Below, piece by piece: positions 16,258 through 24,844 of a DNA stretch of 35,412 nt. The stretch is from the NCBI GenBank assembly GCA_963740395.1, contig CAVUEP010000014.1:1-35412 (forward strand). Reading direction: 5' to 3'. The DNA is from CADEEN01 sp963740395. Lineage in GTDB: Bacteria > Pseudomonadota > Gammaproteobacteria > Burkholderiales > Burkholderiaceae_C. Each line of letters starts with the position of its first letter. Positions within the stretch are counted from its first letter, which is position 1. Position numbers and translations under genes: made by a program. The notes under the pieces were generated by a model that worked only from the letters and a program-made list of their open reading frames with translations, made no database searches and had not been told where the DNA came from.

Positions 16258-18864
16258 TCACGTGGTGGCGACCGCCTTGGCCGCAGGCTCGCGGGGGCGG
16301 CGCATGCGCTGCAGCATGACGATCAAACCAAGCAGCGCCAGCGCCGGCAGGAACATCCATTCCTTGGCCGGGCGGTCGGCAGGCATCTCGATGCTCGCCA
16401 CCTTGAAGCCCTGCTCGATGCCTAGCTTCTCGGCACGCGAGCCGAACTTGACTTGCGCGATCTGCATCTCGTCGCCCAAGGGCACCACGGTCAGGCCGAT
16501 ATTGCCCAGGCGATCGCGCGCCGGTCCAGCGTTGCCGAGCGGCAGTAGCACGCCCTTGCGTACGTCCTTGCCATCGATGTTGGTGCCCTCGATCCAGACC
16601 CGTTTGCTCGTGCCGGCGGGGGCTTCCTCGACCAATTGCATCAGCTGCGTCGCCGGCACGTCCTGGTACGGCGGGTAGGCCATGTCCCACCAGAAGCCGG
16701 GGCGGAACAGCGTGAACGTGACCAGCAGCAGCGCAATCGACTCCCACCAGCGCGAACGCACGATGAAGAAGCCCTGCGTCGCGGCCGCGAAGATCAACAT
16801 CGCCGCCAGGGCGCTGCCGACGGTGAGCGCCAAGTGCAGCGGCCCCTCGATGCCGATCATCAGCAACTGGGTGTTGAAGATGAACAGGAACGGCAGGATG
16901 GCCGTGCGCATGCTGTAGAAGAACGCGGTGACGCCCGTCTTGATCGGGTCGGTGCGCGCGATGGCCGCCGCCGCGAACGAGGCCAGACCGACCGGCGGCG
17001 TGACGTCGGCCATCAGCCCGAAGTAGAAGACGAACAGGTGGACGGCGATCAGCGGCACGATCAGGCCGCTCTGTGCGCCGAGTTCGACCACCACCGGTGC
17101 CATCAATGTCGAAACGACGATGTAGTTCGCCGTCGTCGGCAGCCCCATGCCCAAGATCAGGCTGACCACGGCCACCAGCACCAGCATCAGCATCAGGTTG
17201 CCGCCCGACAGCAACTCGACGACCTCGGTCATCACGAGACCGATGCCGGTGAGCGAGACTGTGCCGACGATGATGCCTGCCGCGGCCGTGGCCACGCCGA
17301 TGCCGATCATGTTGCGCGCGCCGGCCTCAAGACCCTTGATCAAGTCGCTGAAGCCCAGTTTCACAGCGGCGCCGTAGCCGCCGTGTCCGCGCAGCGCGGC
17401 CATGATCGGGCGCTGCGTGACCATGACGAAGATCATGAACATCGTGGCCCAGAACGCCGACAGCGCGGGCGACATCTGTTCGATCATCAGGCACCAGATG
17501 AGCACCACGACCGACAGCAGGTAATGCAGGCCCGACTTCAGTGTCGGCGCGGTCTCCGGCAACTCGAACACCGGGGCGTTCGGGTCGTCGAGCTTGAGCT
17601 CGGGCTGGCGCGAACCCACCCACAGCAGGCCGACGTAGGCGGCCAGCACGCCGCAGCCGATGACGTAGATGGCGGCGTCACCGAGTGCGCCCTTCATCCA
17701 ACCGATGCCGTAGAACACGACGCCGGCGAGCACGACGAAGCCGCTCACCGTGAGACCGAAGGAGACCAATCGCTGCATGGCGGTGGCCTGCGAGCGCCGC
17801 GGCAGCCCCTGCAGGTCGGCCTTCAGCGCCTCCAGGTGCACGATATAGAACAGAGCGATGTAGGAAATGATCGCTGGCAGGAAGGCATGCTTGATGACTT
17901 CGGTATAGGGGATGCCGACGTACTCGACCATCAGGAAGGCCGCCGCACCCATCACCGGCGGCATCAACTGGCCGTTGACCGAGCTCGACACCTCGACCGC
18001 GCCGGCCTGGTCGGGACGGTAGCCCACGCGCTTCATCAGCGGAATCGTGAACGTGCCCGTGGTCACGACGTTGGCGATCGACGAGCCGGAGATGATGCCG
18101 GTGGCGGCCGACGAGACGACCGCCGCCTTGGCCGGTCCGCCGCGCATATGGCCCAGCAGCGCGAAGGCTGACTGGATGAAGTAGTTGCCCGCGCCCGCCT
18201 TGTCCAGCAGCGAGCCGAACAACACGAACAGGAAGATGAAGCCGCTGGAAACACCCAGCGCGACGCCGAAGACGCCTTCGGTCGTCAGCCAATGGTGCGA
18301 CATCACGCGCGACAGCGATGCGCCCTTGTGGGCAATCATGTCGGGCATGTAAGGCCCGCCAAAGGTGTAGATCAGGAAGACGATGGCCACGATGACCATC
18401 GGCAGCCCCAGCGCCCGGCGTGTGGCCTCGAGCAGCAGCACCATGCCGATGACGCCGACCACGAGGTCCTGCATGATCGGCTGGCCCGGGCGGGTCGCGA
18501 GTTCACGGTAGAAAACGAACAGGTAGCTGGCGCAGGCGGCGCCGACGAGGGCGAACACCCAGTCGAGTGCGGGCACATGGTTGCGCGGCGAGCGGTTGAA
18601 GGCCGGGTAGGCCAGGAAGGCGAGGAACACCGCGAACGCGAGGTGAATGGCGCGTGACTGGGTGTCGTTGAAGACACCGATGCCCACGCTGAACGGCAGG
18701 GGCGACGCGATCCAGAGCTGGAACAGGCTCCAGGCCAGGCACACGCCCAGGATCAACTTGCTGACCGCCGGGCCGGGGTTGCGACCGCCGGCGTCGTTTT
18801 CCGCAACCAGCTTGTTGACGTCAACCTCGGCCGCAGCCGACGACTTGTCTTTCGTGCCAACCAT
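16258..18864 (-). CDS. TRAP transporter fused permease, 4TM/12TM (DctQM type)
   Basis: An intact 868-residue membrane protein starting at 18864 after CTGGAGGCC. The N-terminal small-subunit-like part has about four membrane helices (LILGVCLAWSLFQLWIASPL and others). The large DctM-like part follows, with the signature SLILGMGLPTTANYIVVSTL and the scaffold segments SGSSIANVVTTGTFTIPLMK. The last 190 residues, after FFIVRSRWWESIALLLVTF, form the soluble DUF3394-type C-terminal domain common in fused TRAP permeases. It works with a TAXI-type binding protein to import an organic acid or amino acid using the sodium or proton gradient. The partner lies directly upstream. Its position at the head of the catabolic gene train indicates it brings in the pathway substrate. 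Confidence 0.93.
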   Translation of the reverse strand: MVGTKDKSSAAAEVDVNKLVAENDAGGRNPGPAVSKLILGVCLAWSLFQLWIASPLPFSVGIGVFNDTQSRAIHLAFAVFLAFLAYPAFNRSPRNHVPALDWVFALVGAACASYLFVFYRELATRPGQPIMQDLVVGVIGMVLLLEATRRALGLPMVIVAIVFLIYTFGGPYMPDMIAHKGASLSRVMSHHWLTTEGVFGVALGVSSGFIFLFVLFGSLLDKAGAGNYFIQSAFALLGHMRGGPAKAAVVSSAATGIISGSSIANVVTTGTFTIPLMKRVGYRPDQAGAVEVSSSVNGQLMPPVMGAAAFLMVEYVGIPYTEVIKHAFLPAIISYIALFYIVHLEALKADLQGLPRRSQATAMQRLVSFGLTVSGFVVLAGVVFYGIGWMKGALGDAAIYVIGCGVLAAYVGLLWVGSRQPELKLDDPNAPVFELPETAPTLKSGLHYLLSVVVLIWCLMIEQMSPALSAFWATMFMIFVMVTQRPIMAALRGHGGYGAAVKLGFSDLIKGLEAGARNMIGIGVATAAAGIIVGTVSLTGIGLVMTEVVELLSGGNLMLMLVLVAVVSLILGMGLPTTANYIVVSTLMAPVVVELGAQSGLIVPLIAVHLFVFYFGLMADVTPPVGLASFAAAAIARTDPIKTGVTAFFYSMRTAILPFLFIFNTQLLMIGIEGPLHLALTVGSALAAMLIFAAATQGFFIVRSRWWESIALLLVTFTLFRPGFWWDMAYPPYQDVPATQLMQLVEEAPAGTSKRVWIEGTNIDGKDVRKGVLLPLGNAGPARDRLGNIGLTVVPLGDEMQIAQVKFGSRAEKLGIEQGFKVASIEMPADRPAKEWMFLPALALLGLIVMLQRMRRPREPAAKAVATT

Positions 18865-18909
18865 TCATGGCCTCCAGTTCGCTTTGTTCGAATAGGAATG
18901 AAGGAGAAA

Positions 18910-18938
18910 GGCCGCACATGCACGCAGCACGTGCGGCC
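18910..18938 (-). terminator. Hairpin between TAXI and TRAP genes, likely partial terminator
   Basis: GGCCGCAC and GTGCGGCC form an 8-bp perfect stem with a 13-base loop, followed on the minus strand by the T-rich TTTCTCCTTCATTCCT. It lies between the binding-protein stop (18968) and the permease start (18864). Leaky terminators at this point are a usual way to make more binding protein than permease. Confidence 0.5.
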
Positions 18939-18967
18939 GGACCCATTGGGTCTGGATCAGGGGCCGC

Positions 18968-19951
18968 TTAGAGCCAGCCCTTTTCCTTGTAGTACTTCAT
19001 CGCACCAGGGTGAAGCGGTGCCGAGTTGCCGTTCTTGACCATGTTCTTCGGGTCCAGGTTGGCGAACGCCGGGTGCAGCTTCTTGAACTCGTCGAAGTTC
19101 TCGAACACGGCCTTGACCAGTTCGTACACCGTCGCGTCAGGCACCTTGGCCGAGGCCACGAACGTCGCCAGCACGCCATAGGTCGGCACCGGGTTCGGGT
19201 TGCCCGCATACAGGCCGCCCGGGATGTTGACCTTGGCGTAGTACGGCGCGCCCTTGACGAGCTTGTCGACCGCGGGACCAGTCAGCGGCACCAGCTTGGC
19301 GCCGCAGGTCGTGATCGGGTCCTGGATGTTGGCCGAAGGGTGACCGACGCCGTAGAAGAAGCCGTCGATCTTGTTGTCGCACAGGGCGGCACCATGTTCG
19401 TCAGCCTTCAGTTCCGAGGCCAGGCCGAAGCTGGCGGTTGTCCAGCCCATCGACGACAGCAACTCGTCCATCGAGGCACGCGTGCCCGAGCCGGGGTTGC
19501 CGACGTTGAAGCGCTTGCCCTTCAGGTCCTCGAACTTCGCGACATTGGCTTCCTTGCGCGCCAGCACCGTGAACGGCTCGGGGTGGACCGAGAACACCGC
19601 GCGCAGATCGGCGAACTTGCCGTCCTTCTCGAATACCTTGGTGCCGTTGACGGCGTGGTATTGCCAGTCGGACTGCGCGACACCGAAGTCGAGTTCGCCG
19701 GCGCGAATGGTATTGATGTTGAACACCGAGCCGCCGGTCGACTCGACCGAGCAGCGGATACCGTGCTTGGCGCGGTCCTTGTTCATCAGGCGGCAGATGG
19801 CGCCGCCCGCGGCGTAGTAGACGCCGGTGACGCCGCCCGTGCCGATGGTGATGAACTTGGCCTGCGCCAGCGCGGTCCCGGAGGGGATCGTCAGCGCGAG
19901 CACGGCGGCGCTGAGCGCCAGTTGCAGTGATTTCATGGAAAGCTTCTTCAT
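18968..19951 (-). CDS. TAXI-family TRAP transporter solute-binding protein
   Basis: A 327-residue protein. The start at 19951 (MKKLSMKSLQ) is chosen for AAAGGAG ten bases upstream, rather than the ATG at 20017 that overlaps the preceding gene. A Sec signal peptide ends at TALAQA (about residue 30). The mature start FITIGTGGVTGVYYAAGGAI is the TAXI family hallmark, followed by SVESTGGSVFNINTIRAGEL and RFNVGNPGSGTRASMDELL. TAXI proteins are periplasmic and bind small acids such as glutamate or 2-oxoglutarate-like compounds in the few cases studied; the ligand here is unknown. The fused permease is the next gene. No frame breaks. Confidence 0.93.
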   Translation of the reverse strand: MKKLSMKSLQLALSAAVLALTIPSGTALAQAKFITIGTGGVTGVYYAAGGAICRLMNKDRAKHGIRCSVESTGGSVFNINTIRAGELDFGVAQSDWQYHAVNGTKVFEKDGKFADLRAVFSVHPEPFTVLARKEANVAKFEDLKGKRFNVGNPGSGTRASMDELLSSMGWTTASFGLASELKADEHGAALCDNKIDGFFYGVGHPSANIQDPITTCGAKLVPLTGPAVDKLVKGAPYYAKVNIPGGLYAGNPNPVPTYGVLATFVASAKVPDATVYELVKAVFENFDEFKKLHPAFANLDPKNMVKNGNSAPLHPGAMKYYKEKGWL

Positions 19952-20013
19952 GCGTAAGACTCCTTTGGAGTGGGTAAAGAATCCGGGTTTGCTAGGGCCG
20001 GGGGCGAGGTCGC

Positions 20014-20850
20014 TCAAGTGGATCTTGAGGCGCTGGGCAACTCGGCGAGCGCGGCATCGATGGCTTTCGCCAGCCGCTCGACAATGGCGTCGAGGTCGCT
20101 GTCGGTGACGGTGAATGGCGGGGCCAAGAGCACATGATCACCGATCTGGCCATCGACCGTGCCACCCATCGGGTAAACCATCAGCCCATGCGCCATGGCC
20201 TGCGCCTTGACGCGCGCGTGCAGCTTGAACGCGGGGTCAAATGGCAGTTTGCTATCGCGGTTGGCGACGAGTTCGACGCCGCGGAACAGGCCGCGGCCGC
20301 GCACGTCGCCGACATTCGGGTGCGCGCCCAGCGCGCTGTGCAGCCGTGTGGCGAGTCCTTCGCCCTGGCGACGAACCGCCGCCAGCAGGTCGTCGCGCAC
20401 GATCACACGCTGCACCGCCAATGCGGCCGCGCAGGCCACGGGGTGGCCGAGGTAGGTGTGACCATGCTGGAACAGGCCGCTGCCGCGCTCGAACGCGTCG
20501 ACGATGTGCGATTGCGCCAGCACGGCGCCGATCGGCTGGTAGCCGCCGCCAAGGCCCTTGGCCACGGTCATCAGGTCGGGCACGACGCCGTCCTGTTCGC
20601 AGGCATGCAGGGTGCCGGTGCGGCCCATGCCGCACATGACTTCGTCCAGGATCAGCAGGATGCCGTGGCGGGTGCACAACTCGCGCACGCCCTTGAGGTA
20701 GCCGGGCACGGGCGGGACGGCACCGAGCGTGGCGCCGACCACGGTCTCGGCGACGAAGGCGATCACGCTCTTTGCGCCGAGCCGGTCGATTTCTCCGGCC
20801 AGTTCGGCGACCAGGCGTTGCCCGTATTGCCAGGCCTGGCGTCGGAATTC
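20014..20850 (-). CDS. Class III PLP aminotransferase, N-terminal half missing
   Basis: The C-terminal 275 or so residues of an aminotransferase of about 440. It reads in frame from WQYGQRLVAELAGEIDRLG through VIAFVAETVVGATLGAVPPV, Asp in LLILDEVMCGMGRTGT and the PLP Lys in LMTVAKGLGGGYQPIGAV, to the stop at 20014. The substrate-side N-terminal half is absent: upstream of the GAATTC at 20845-20850 the sequence switches to a plus-strand PilT-like coding region. The loss is therefore a join artefact, not evolution. Its place 62 bases before the TAXI start suggests the transaminase belongs to the same unit as the transporter. Substrate unknown; beta-alanine, taurine or diamine types are possible. 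Confidence 0.85.
   Translation of the reverse strand, partial: EFRRQAWQYGQRLVAELAGEIDRLGAKSVIAFVAETVVGATLGAVPPVPGYLKGVRELCTRHGILLILDEVMCGMGRTGTLHACEQDGVVPDLMTVAKGLGGGYQPIGAVLAQSHIVDAFERGSGLFQHGHTYLGHPVACAAALAVQRVIVRDDLLAAVRRQGEGLATRLHSALGAHPNVGDVRGRGLFRGVELVANRDSKLPFDPAFKLHARVKAQAMAHGLMVYPMGGTVDGQIGDHVLLAPPFTVTDSDLDAIVERLAKAIDAALAELPSASRST
20845..20850. other. Probable assembly or ligation join, Burkholderiales-like to Acidobacteriota-like
   Basis: Left of this point the minus strand encodes an aminotransferase that stops mid-domain. Right of it the plus strand encodes a PilT-like protein that begins mid-protein (EFDAMEGDPSDVDALP). The two coding regions meet at or within a few codons of GAATTC. 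No mobile element, repeat or tRNA marks the point. Confidence 0.7.
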
Positions 20851-22047
20851 GACGCGATGGAAGGCGACCCGTCGGATGTCGACGCGCTGCCGGCGGTGGT
20901 GCTGTCACTGGCCCGCGACGGCGCGCGCGGCTCTGCCAGTGGTTCGCGCGGCAGTGGCAGGACCGGTGGCATCGAGCGCCTGTTGCGGCTGTCGGCCGCC
21001 CGCGGCGCGTCGGCCCTCTACCTCACGACCGAGGCCCGTCCGTCGGTGCGCGTCGACGGTGACATCCGTCTGCTCGACGGCGAATCCGCACTCTCGAGCG
21101 GCGGATGTCGAGGCGGCCGTGCTCGAACTGGCTGCCTGAAGGGACGCGCGCCACCGACAGCGCCGAGTGGATTCGCGACTTCGACGACGTCGGCCGCGTG
21201 CGCATCACGACCTTCCGCGACTACCGCGGTCCGGGCCTGCTGCTGCGGCTGAACGAGGCGCGCGCGGCCTCGGCCGAGCAGATCGGCCTCGTGCGCGAGA
21301 TCCAGACGCTCACCAACGAGCCCGAAGGCCTCATCATCGTCACCGGCCCGCGGGCCAGCGGCAAGTCCACGCTGATCTCCGCGTTCGTCGACCTCATCAC
21401 GCGCCAGCGCAACGACCACGTCATCACGCTCGAAGGGCAGATTCGCCCGGTGCACGAGCAGCCGCGGTTCGCTCGTCAGCCAGCGCGAGATGCGCGGCAA
21501 CGCGGCACAGGCGGTGACGGCGGCGCGGGCGGCGCTTCGCGAGAATCCCGACGTGCTCGTCATCGAGGATCTGCGCTCCCCGGACGTGCTGCAGGTGGCG
21601 CTCGACGCCGCCGGTTCGGGCCTGCTCGTGTTCGCGTCGGTCACGGCGGCCTCGGCCACTGCGGCGCTCGAACGTCTCGTCAACCTCTGCCCGTCGGAAC
21701 AGCGGCCCAACGTGCGCGCGGCGCTGGCCGAGCACCTGCGCGGCGTCGTCGCCCAGGTGCTGCTGCGCAAGACCGGCGGCGGGCGTCTGGCGGCGCGCGA
21801 ACTCGTGCTCAAGACCAATGTCGTGGCCTCGCTCGTGAGCGACGGCAGGCTCGAGGAGCTCCCGCGCGCCATCGACAGCGGCCGCAAGCTCGGCATGGCG
21901 CCGCTGAACGACGCGCTCGTGGCCTTCGTGCAGAGCGGCGCGGTCGACGTGCGCGAGGCCTACCGCAAGGCCGACGACAAGGCCGGCCTGCTGGCGCTCT
22001 TGCGCCGCGAAGGCATCGACACCTCGTTCGTCGAGCGCCTGGCGTAG
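20851..22047 (+). CDS. PilT-like ATPase of the type II/IV secretion family, 5' truncated (three frame breaks)
   Basis: About 400 residues remain. Breaks lie near 21102, 21135 and 21462. The first part has LLRLSAARGASALYLTTEAR and VRVDGDIRLLDGE, the usual PilT-like N-terminal strand pattern. Walker A is GPRASGKSTL. The Walker B region reads RENPDVLVIEDLRSPDV, where standard PilT has a GE pair. The C-terminal stretch EELPRAIDSGRKLGMAPLND and VDVREAYRKADDKAGLL resembles the PilT end. It would power pilus retraction or a related secretion motor in the cytoplasm. The degenerate Walker B and histidine-poor sequence suggest a divergent or regulatory paralogue. This type of protein I associate with Vicinamibacteria. 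The missing 5' part is due to the join. Confidence 0.8.
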
Positions 22048-22309
22048 CTTCCGCGTCGACAAGGCTCGCGTGGCAACTGGGCGCCCGTCCATGGAGCCGG
22101 CGCCCTTGACGCGCCATCTCCCTCCTCCTCGCGCTCGGCGGGCGCGCGCCCGACGAGCGGTTGTGCCGGACTTGCGACTCCCACGACGCGCTGGCCATCA
22201 ATCTCGTCGTCGAGAGACGCCACGCCAACGCCGCCGGCTCGGAGGGCCCAGCCTGCTCGCCGGCCAGCCCTGGCTCGGTTGCGCTGTGACCGGTGTCTAA
22301 TCAGCCGCG

Positions 22310-22834
22310 ATGTGGAAGTACGCTGCCGGCCTGGTCCTGCTCATTGTCGCGACGTTCGTCTTCGGATTCGGTTCGGGCCCCATCCCGCCGGATCGATGCC
22401 AGGACGTGCTGTCGACTCACTGGTCCAACCCGGGCGCGCCAGGCGCAGTCGTCCGCTTCGAGGAGCCACGGGCGGTCGGGCTGGTCGCGCCGTGGGGCAC
22501 ATGGGTTCCGTCGACCGACGAGATTCGGGAGATGGAGCGCCGGCTCCCGGCGTTCCTGGCCAGCGATTCTGCGTGGCGCGCCGTCAGCGGCACTGTGAGC
22601 CGCGACCGGTGGTGGCTGTTGCAGGCCACTCTGGCCAACTACGTGCGGCTGTACTGCGGCGCCAGCGAGCGTCCACGCGAGGTGCACGTGTGGTTCAGCT
22701 ACTCCGTTGTTCGAAACGCAGGCGACGCGATAGACGGTCTCAACGTCTTCGGTGGGGGCGACCGCTTCTTCAACCTTGCCTATCAGGTGCAGTCCCGCCG
22801 GTTCCTTCGGCTGCGCGTGAACTCGGCGTTCTGA
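22310..22834 (+). CDS. Unrecognised small exported or anchored protein
   Basis: 174 residues, no family recognised. The N-terminus MWKYAAGLVLLIVATFVFGF is an uncleaved signal anchor or signal peptide. The rest is soluble, with two cysteines (C30, C117) that could pair outside the cytoplasm, and aromatic-rich segments such as RDRWWLLQATLANYVRLYCG and VHVWFSYSVVRNAGDAIDGL. Codon use matches the neighbouring genes and the frame is intact, so it is probably real. The 262 bases before it (22048-22309), after the PilT-like gene, contain nothing I can assign. A palindromic repeat element begins 26 bases after its stop. Confidence 0.65.
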   Translation: MWKYAAGLVLLIVATFVFGFGSGPIPPDRCQDVLSTHWSNPGAPGAVVRFEEPRAVGLVAPWGTWVPSTDEIREMERRLPAFLASDSAWRAVSGTVSRDRWWLLQATLANYVRLYCGASERPREVHVWFSYSVVRNAGDAIDGLNVFGGGDRFFNLAYQVQSRRFLRLRVNSAF

Positions 22835-22859
22835 CCCGCCGTGGTGTGACCTCGCGGAG

Positions 22860-23108
22860 CAGTTGCGTTGGCGTGGTGTCCGGCCGGCGAGCGACTATGA
22901 GTCGTCGTCGCGCAGAGGACCGACACTCGCGCCGGGAGTGCGGGTGTCCCCAGAGCAGGGGACACCACCCCAACGCGCAAAGCCCGCGCGTCGAGGGCCC
23001 CGGGCTGGGGGCCCCCTAAGGGCTCGTGCAGTCACAAGTCGCCGGCAGGCGCGAGTGTCCGACGCGACGAATCGGAGCCGACGACTGGACACCACGCCAA
23101 CGCAACTG
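22860..23108. repeat. 249-bp element with 22-bp perfect terminal inverted repeats and an inner hairpin
   Basis: Bases 22860-22881 and 23087-23108 are exact inverted repeats. A second pair, 22922-22933 and 23048-23059, is also exact, so the two arms are imperfect inverted copies of one another over about 70 bases. In the middle, 22943-22951 and 22958-22966 form a 9-bp perfect stem around AGAGCA. The element fills most of the gene-free stretch 22835-23149 and codes for nothing. The layout suits a MITE or a REP-type palindromic cluster. I cannot see a clear target-site duplication. Bases outside the arms are not obviously special. Confidence 0.7.
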
Positions 23109-23149
23109 TCGCTACACCAGCCGCGCGACGATCGTCCCGCCGCTGGCTG

Positions 23150-23581
23150 TCAGCGCTCGAGCCAGGGCACGAGCTCGTCGAGCAGCGCCGCCACCACGTC
23201 GTCGTCGGTGAGCGCGTCGATCGGCGCGCCGTCCTTGAGCGCGCGCTCGCTGCGCATGGTGCGGCTGCCGCGGCTGCGCACGGTCGTCAGCGTCGCCCGC
23301 GGCGGATCGAACGAGCCGTCGAGCGTCAGTTCGATGCCGTCCTCGCGCGTGCGCTCCGGCACCAGGCGCACGCCGCCGGAGGGCGTCATGACGTCGAAGA
23401 GCAGCCCTTCGCTCTTGAGCACGTTGGCCATCGCGCGGAAGACCGGCGTCGCGTGCTCCTCGAGGCAGCCGCTCGTAGGCCAGGCCGCGCCTCATCGGCA
23501 CGCCGCTCGGCGCGCCGCCTGGTCCTTCTTCGCGCCTTCGATCGCCTGGCGCACGCTCTTTCTCAGCTGGGCGACATCCAT
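23150..23581 (-). CDS. Unrecognised small protein (two or more frame breaks)
   Basis: About 143 residues if breaks between 23455 and 23510 are corrected. It starts MDVAQLRKSVRQAIEGAKKD, a charged helix, and continues EEHATPVFRAMANVLKSEGL, DVMTPSGGVRLVPERTREDG and ends in an acidic helix VVAALLDELVPWLER. A charged coiled-coil start followed by a beta-rich middle is all that can be said. There is no signal peptide or membrane segment, so it is cytoplasmic. The start is only 10 bases after the CoA-transferase stop, indicating co-transcription. No known family recognised. Confidence 0.6.
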
Positions 23582-23591
23582 GCCTACAACC

Positions 23592-24785
23592 TTACTGCGC
23601 CGCTCGCCTGAGAGCGCGTCGAGAGCCGCCGCGTCGTAGCCGAGTTCGGCCAGCACGGCGGCAGTGTGCTGGCCCAGCGTGGGCGGGCCTGTGCGCACGC
23701 TGCCGGGCGTGCGCCGACAGCTTCACGGGGACGCCGGTGACCTTCACCGAGCCCAGCGTGGCGTGCGGCACCGACGTGACCATCTCACGGGCGATTGTCT
23801 GCGGATCGGCGAACACCTCGTCCACCGAGCGCACGGCGCCGCACGGCACGCCGGCCTCGATGCAGGCGGGCGGTCCATCCGCGCGCGGCTGCGCGACGGC
23901 GAACGCCGGCATCCAGGCGCGGCTTGAGCGCGTCGTAGTTGGCCAGGCGCAGCGCGTTGGTGGCAAAGCGCGCGTCGTCGGCCAGGTCGTGCGAGGCCGG
24001 CAGCCCGGCAGAAGGCCTGCCACAGCGCGTCGTTGCCGACGGCGAGCGCGAGATCGCCGTCGGCGGTCGCGAACGTCTCGTACGGCGCGATCGTCGGGTG
24101 CCGGTTGCCCAGCCGCCCGGGCGTCGTCGCCGGTCGTGAAGAAGTTGCCGGCCTGATAGGTGAGCAGCGCCGCGGTCGCGTCGAGCATGCCGATGTCGAC
24201 TACCTGGCCTTCGCCGCTCGTGCCGCGGGCGACGAGCGCCGCCAGGATGCCCTGGGCTGCGAACATGCCCGACACGATGTCGACGATGGCCACGCCCAGG
24301 CGATACGGCGGGCCGTCGGCCGCGCCGGTGATGCTCATGAGGCCGCCTTCGGCCTGCATCACCGCGTCGTAGCCGGGCTCTTCGCGCCGGGGCCCGGTCT
24401 GTCCGTAGCCCGAGATCGAGCAGTAGACGATCTTCGGATATCGCGCGCGCACCGACCGTCGGCATCGAGGCCCAGCGGCGTCGAGCGTGCCGGGACGGAA
24501 GTTCTCGACGACGACGTCGGCCCGGGCGAGCAGCCGCTCGACGACCTCGCGGCCGCCGGCCGTCTTGAAGTCGACGGCGACGCTTTCCTTGTTGCGGTTG
24601 ACGCTCAGGAAGTACGCGCTTTCGTCGCCGAGGAAGGGCGGACCCCAGCGGCGCGTGTCGTCGCCCCGGCCGGGATGCTCGAGCTTGATGACGCGCGCGC
24701 CGAGGTCGCCGAGCGCCATCGTGCAGTACGGCCCGGAGAGCACGCGGGTGAAATCGAGAATGGTGATGCCGTGCAGAGGTCCCAT
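23592..24785 (-). CDS. CaiB/BaiF family CoA-transferase (several frame breaks)
   Basis: About 390-400 residues. The opening MGPLHGITILDFTRVLSGPY and CTMALGDLGARVIKLEHPGR are the family III CoA-transferase start. VDFKTAGGREVVERLLARAD and VVVENFRPGTLD follow. The catalytic aspartate is in EEPGYDAVMQAEGGLMSITG, and EAGVPCGAVRSVDEVFADPQ marks the second domain. Breaks lie near 24465, 24120, about 24010, 23880 and 23710. The enzyme transfers CoA between two organic acids through an aspartyl-CoA intermediate; substrates cannot be told. It runs opposite to the glutaredoxin gene 60 bases away, so the two share a divergent promoter region. The exact C-terminus is uncertain because of the last break. 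Confidence 0.85.
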   Translation of the reverse strand: MGPLHGITILDFTRVLSGPYCTMALGDLGARVIKLEHPGRGDDTRRWGPPFLGDESAYFLSVNRNKESVAVDFKTAGGREVVERLLARADVVVENFRPGTLDAAGPRCRRSVRARYPKIVYCSISGYGQTGPRREEPGYDAVMQAEGGLMSITGAADGPPYRLGVAIVDIVSGMFAAQGILAALVARGTSGEGQVVDIGMLDATAALLTYQAGNFFTTGDDARAAGQPAPDDRAVRDVRDRRRRSRARRRQRRAVAGLLPGCRPRTTWPTTRALPPTRCAWPTTTRSSRAWMPAFAVAQPRADGPPACIEAGVPCGAVRSVDEVFADPQTIAREMVTSVPHATLGSVKVTGVPVKLSAHARQRAHRPAHAGPAHCRRAGRTRLRRGGSRRALRRAAQ

Positions 24786-24844
24786 GGCGAGTCGTCGTAA
24801 TGGTATCCGCTCGCGGCCGGGCCGCGGTCTGATAAGTTGCAGGC

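Noticed and set aside
22070..22300. Small arginine-rich open frame after the PilT-like gene
   Set aside because: Composition is that of an out-of-frame read of GC-rich DNA, with no ribosome site and no recognisable domain.
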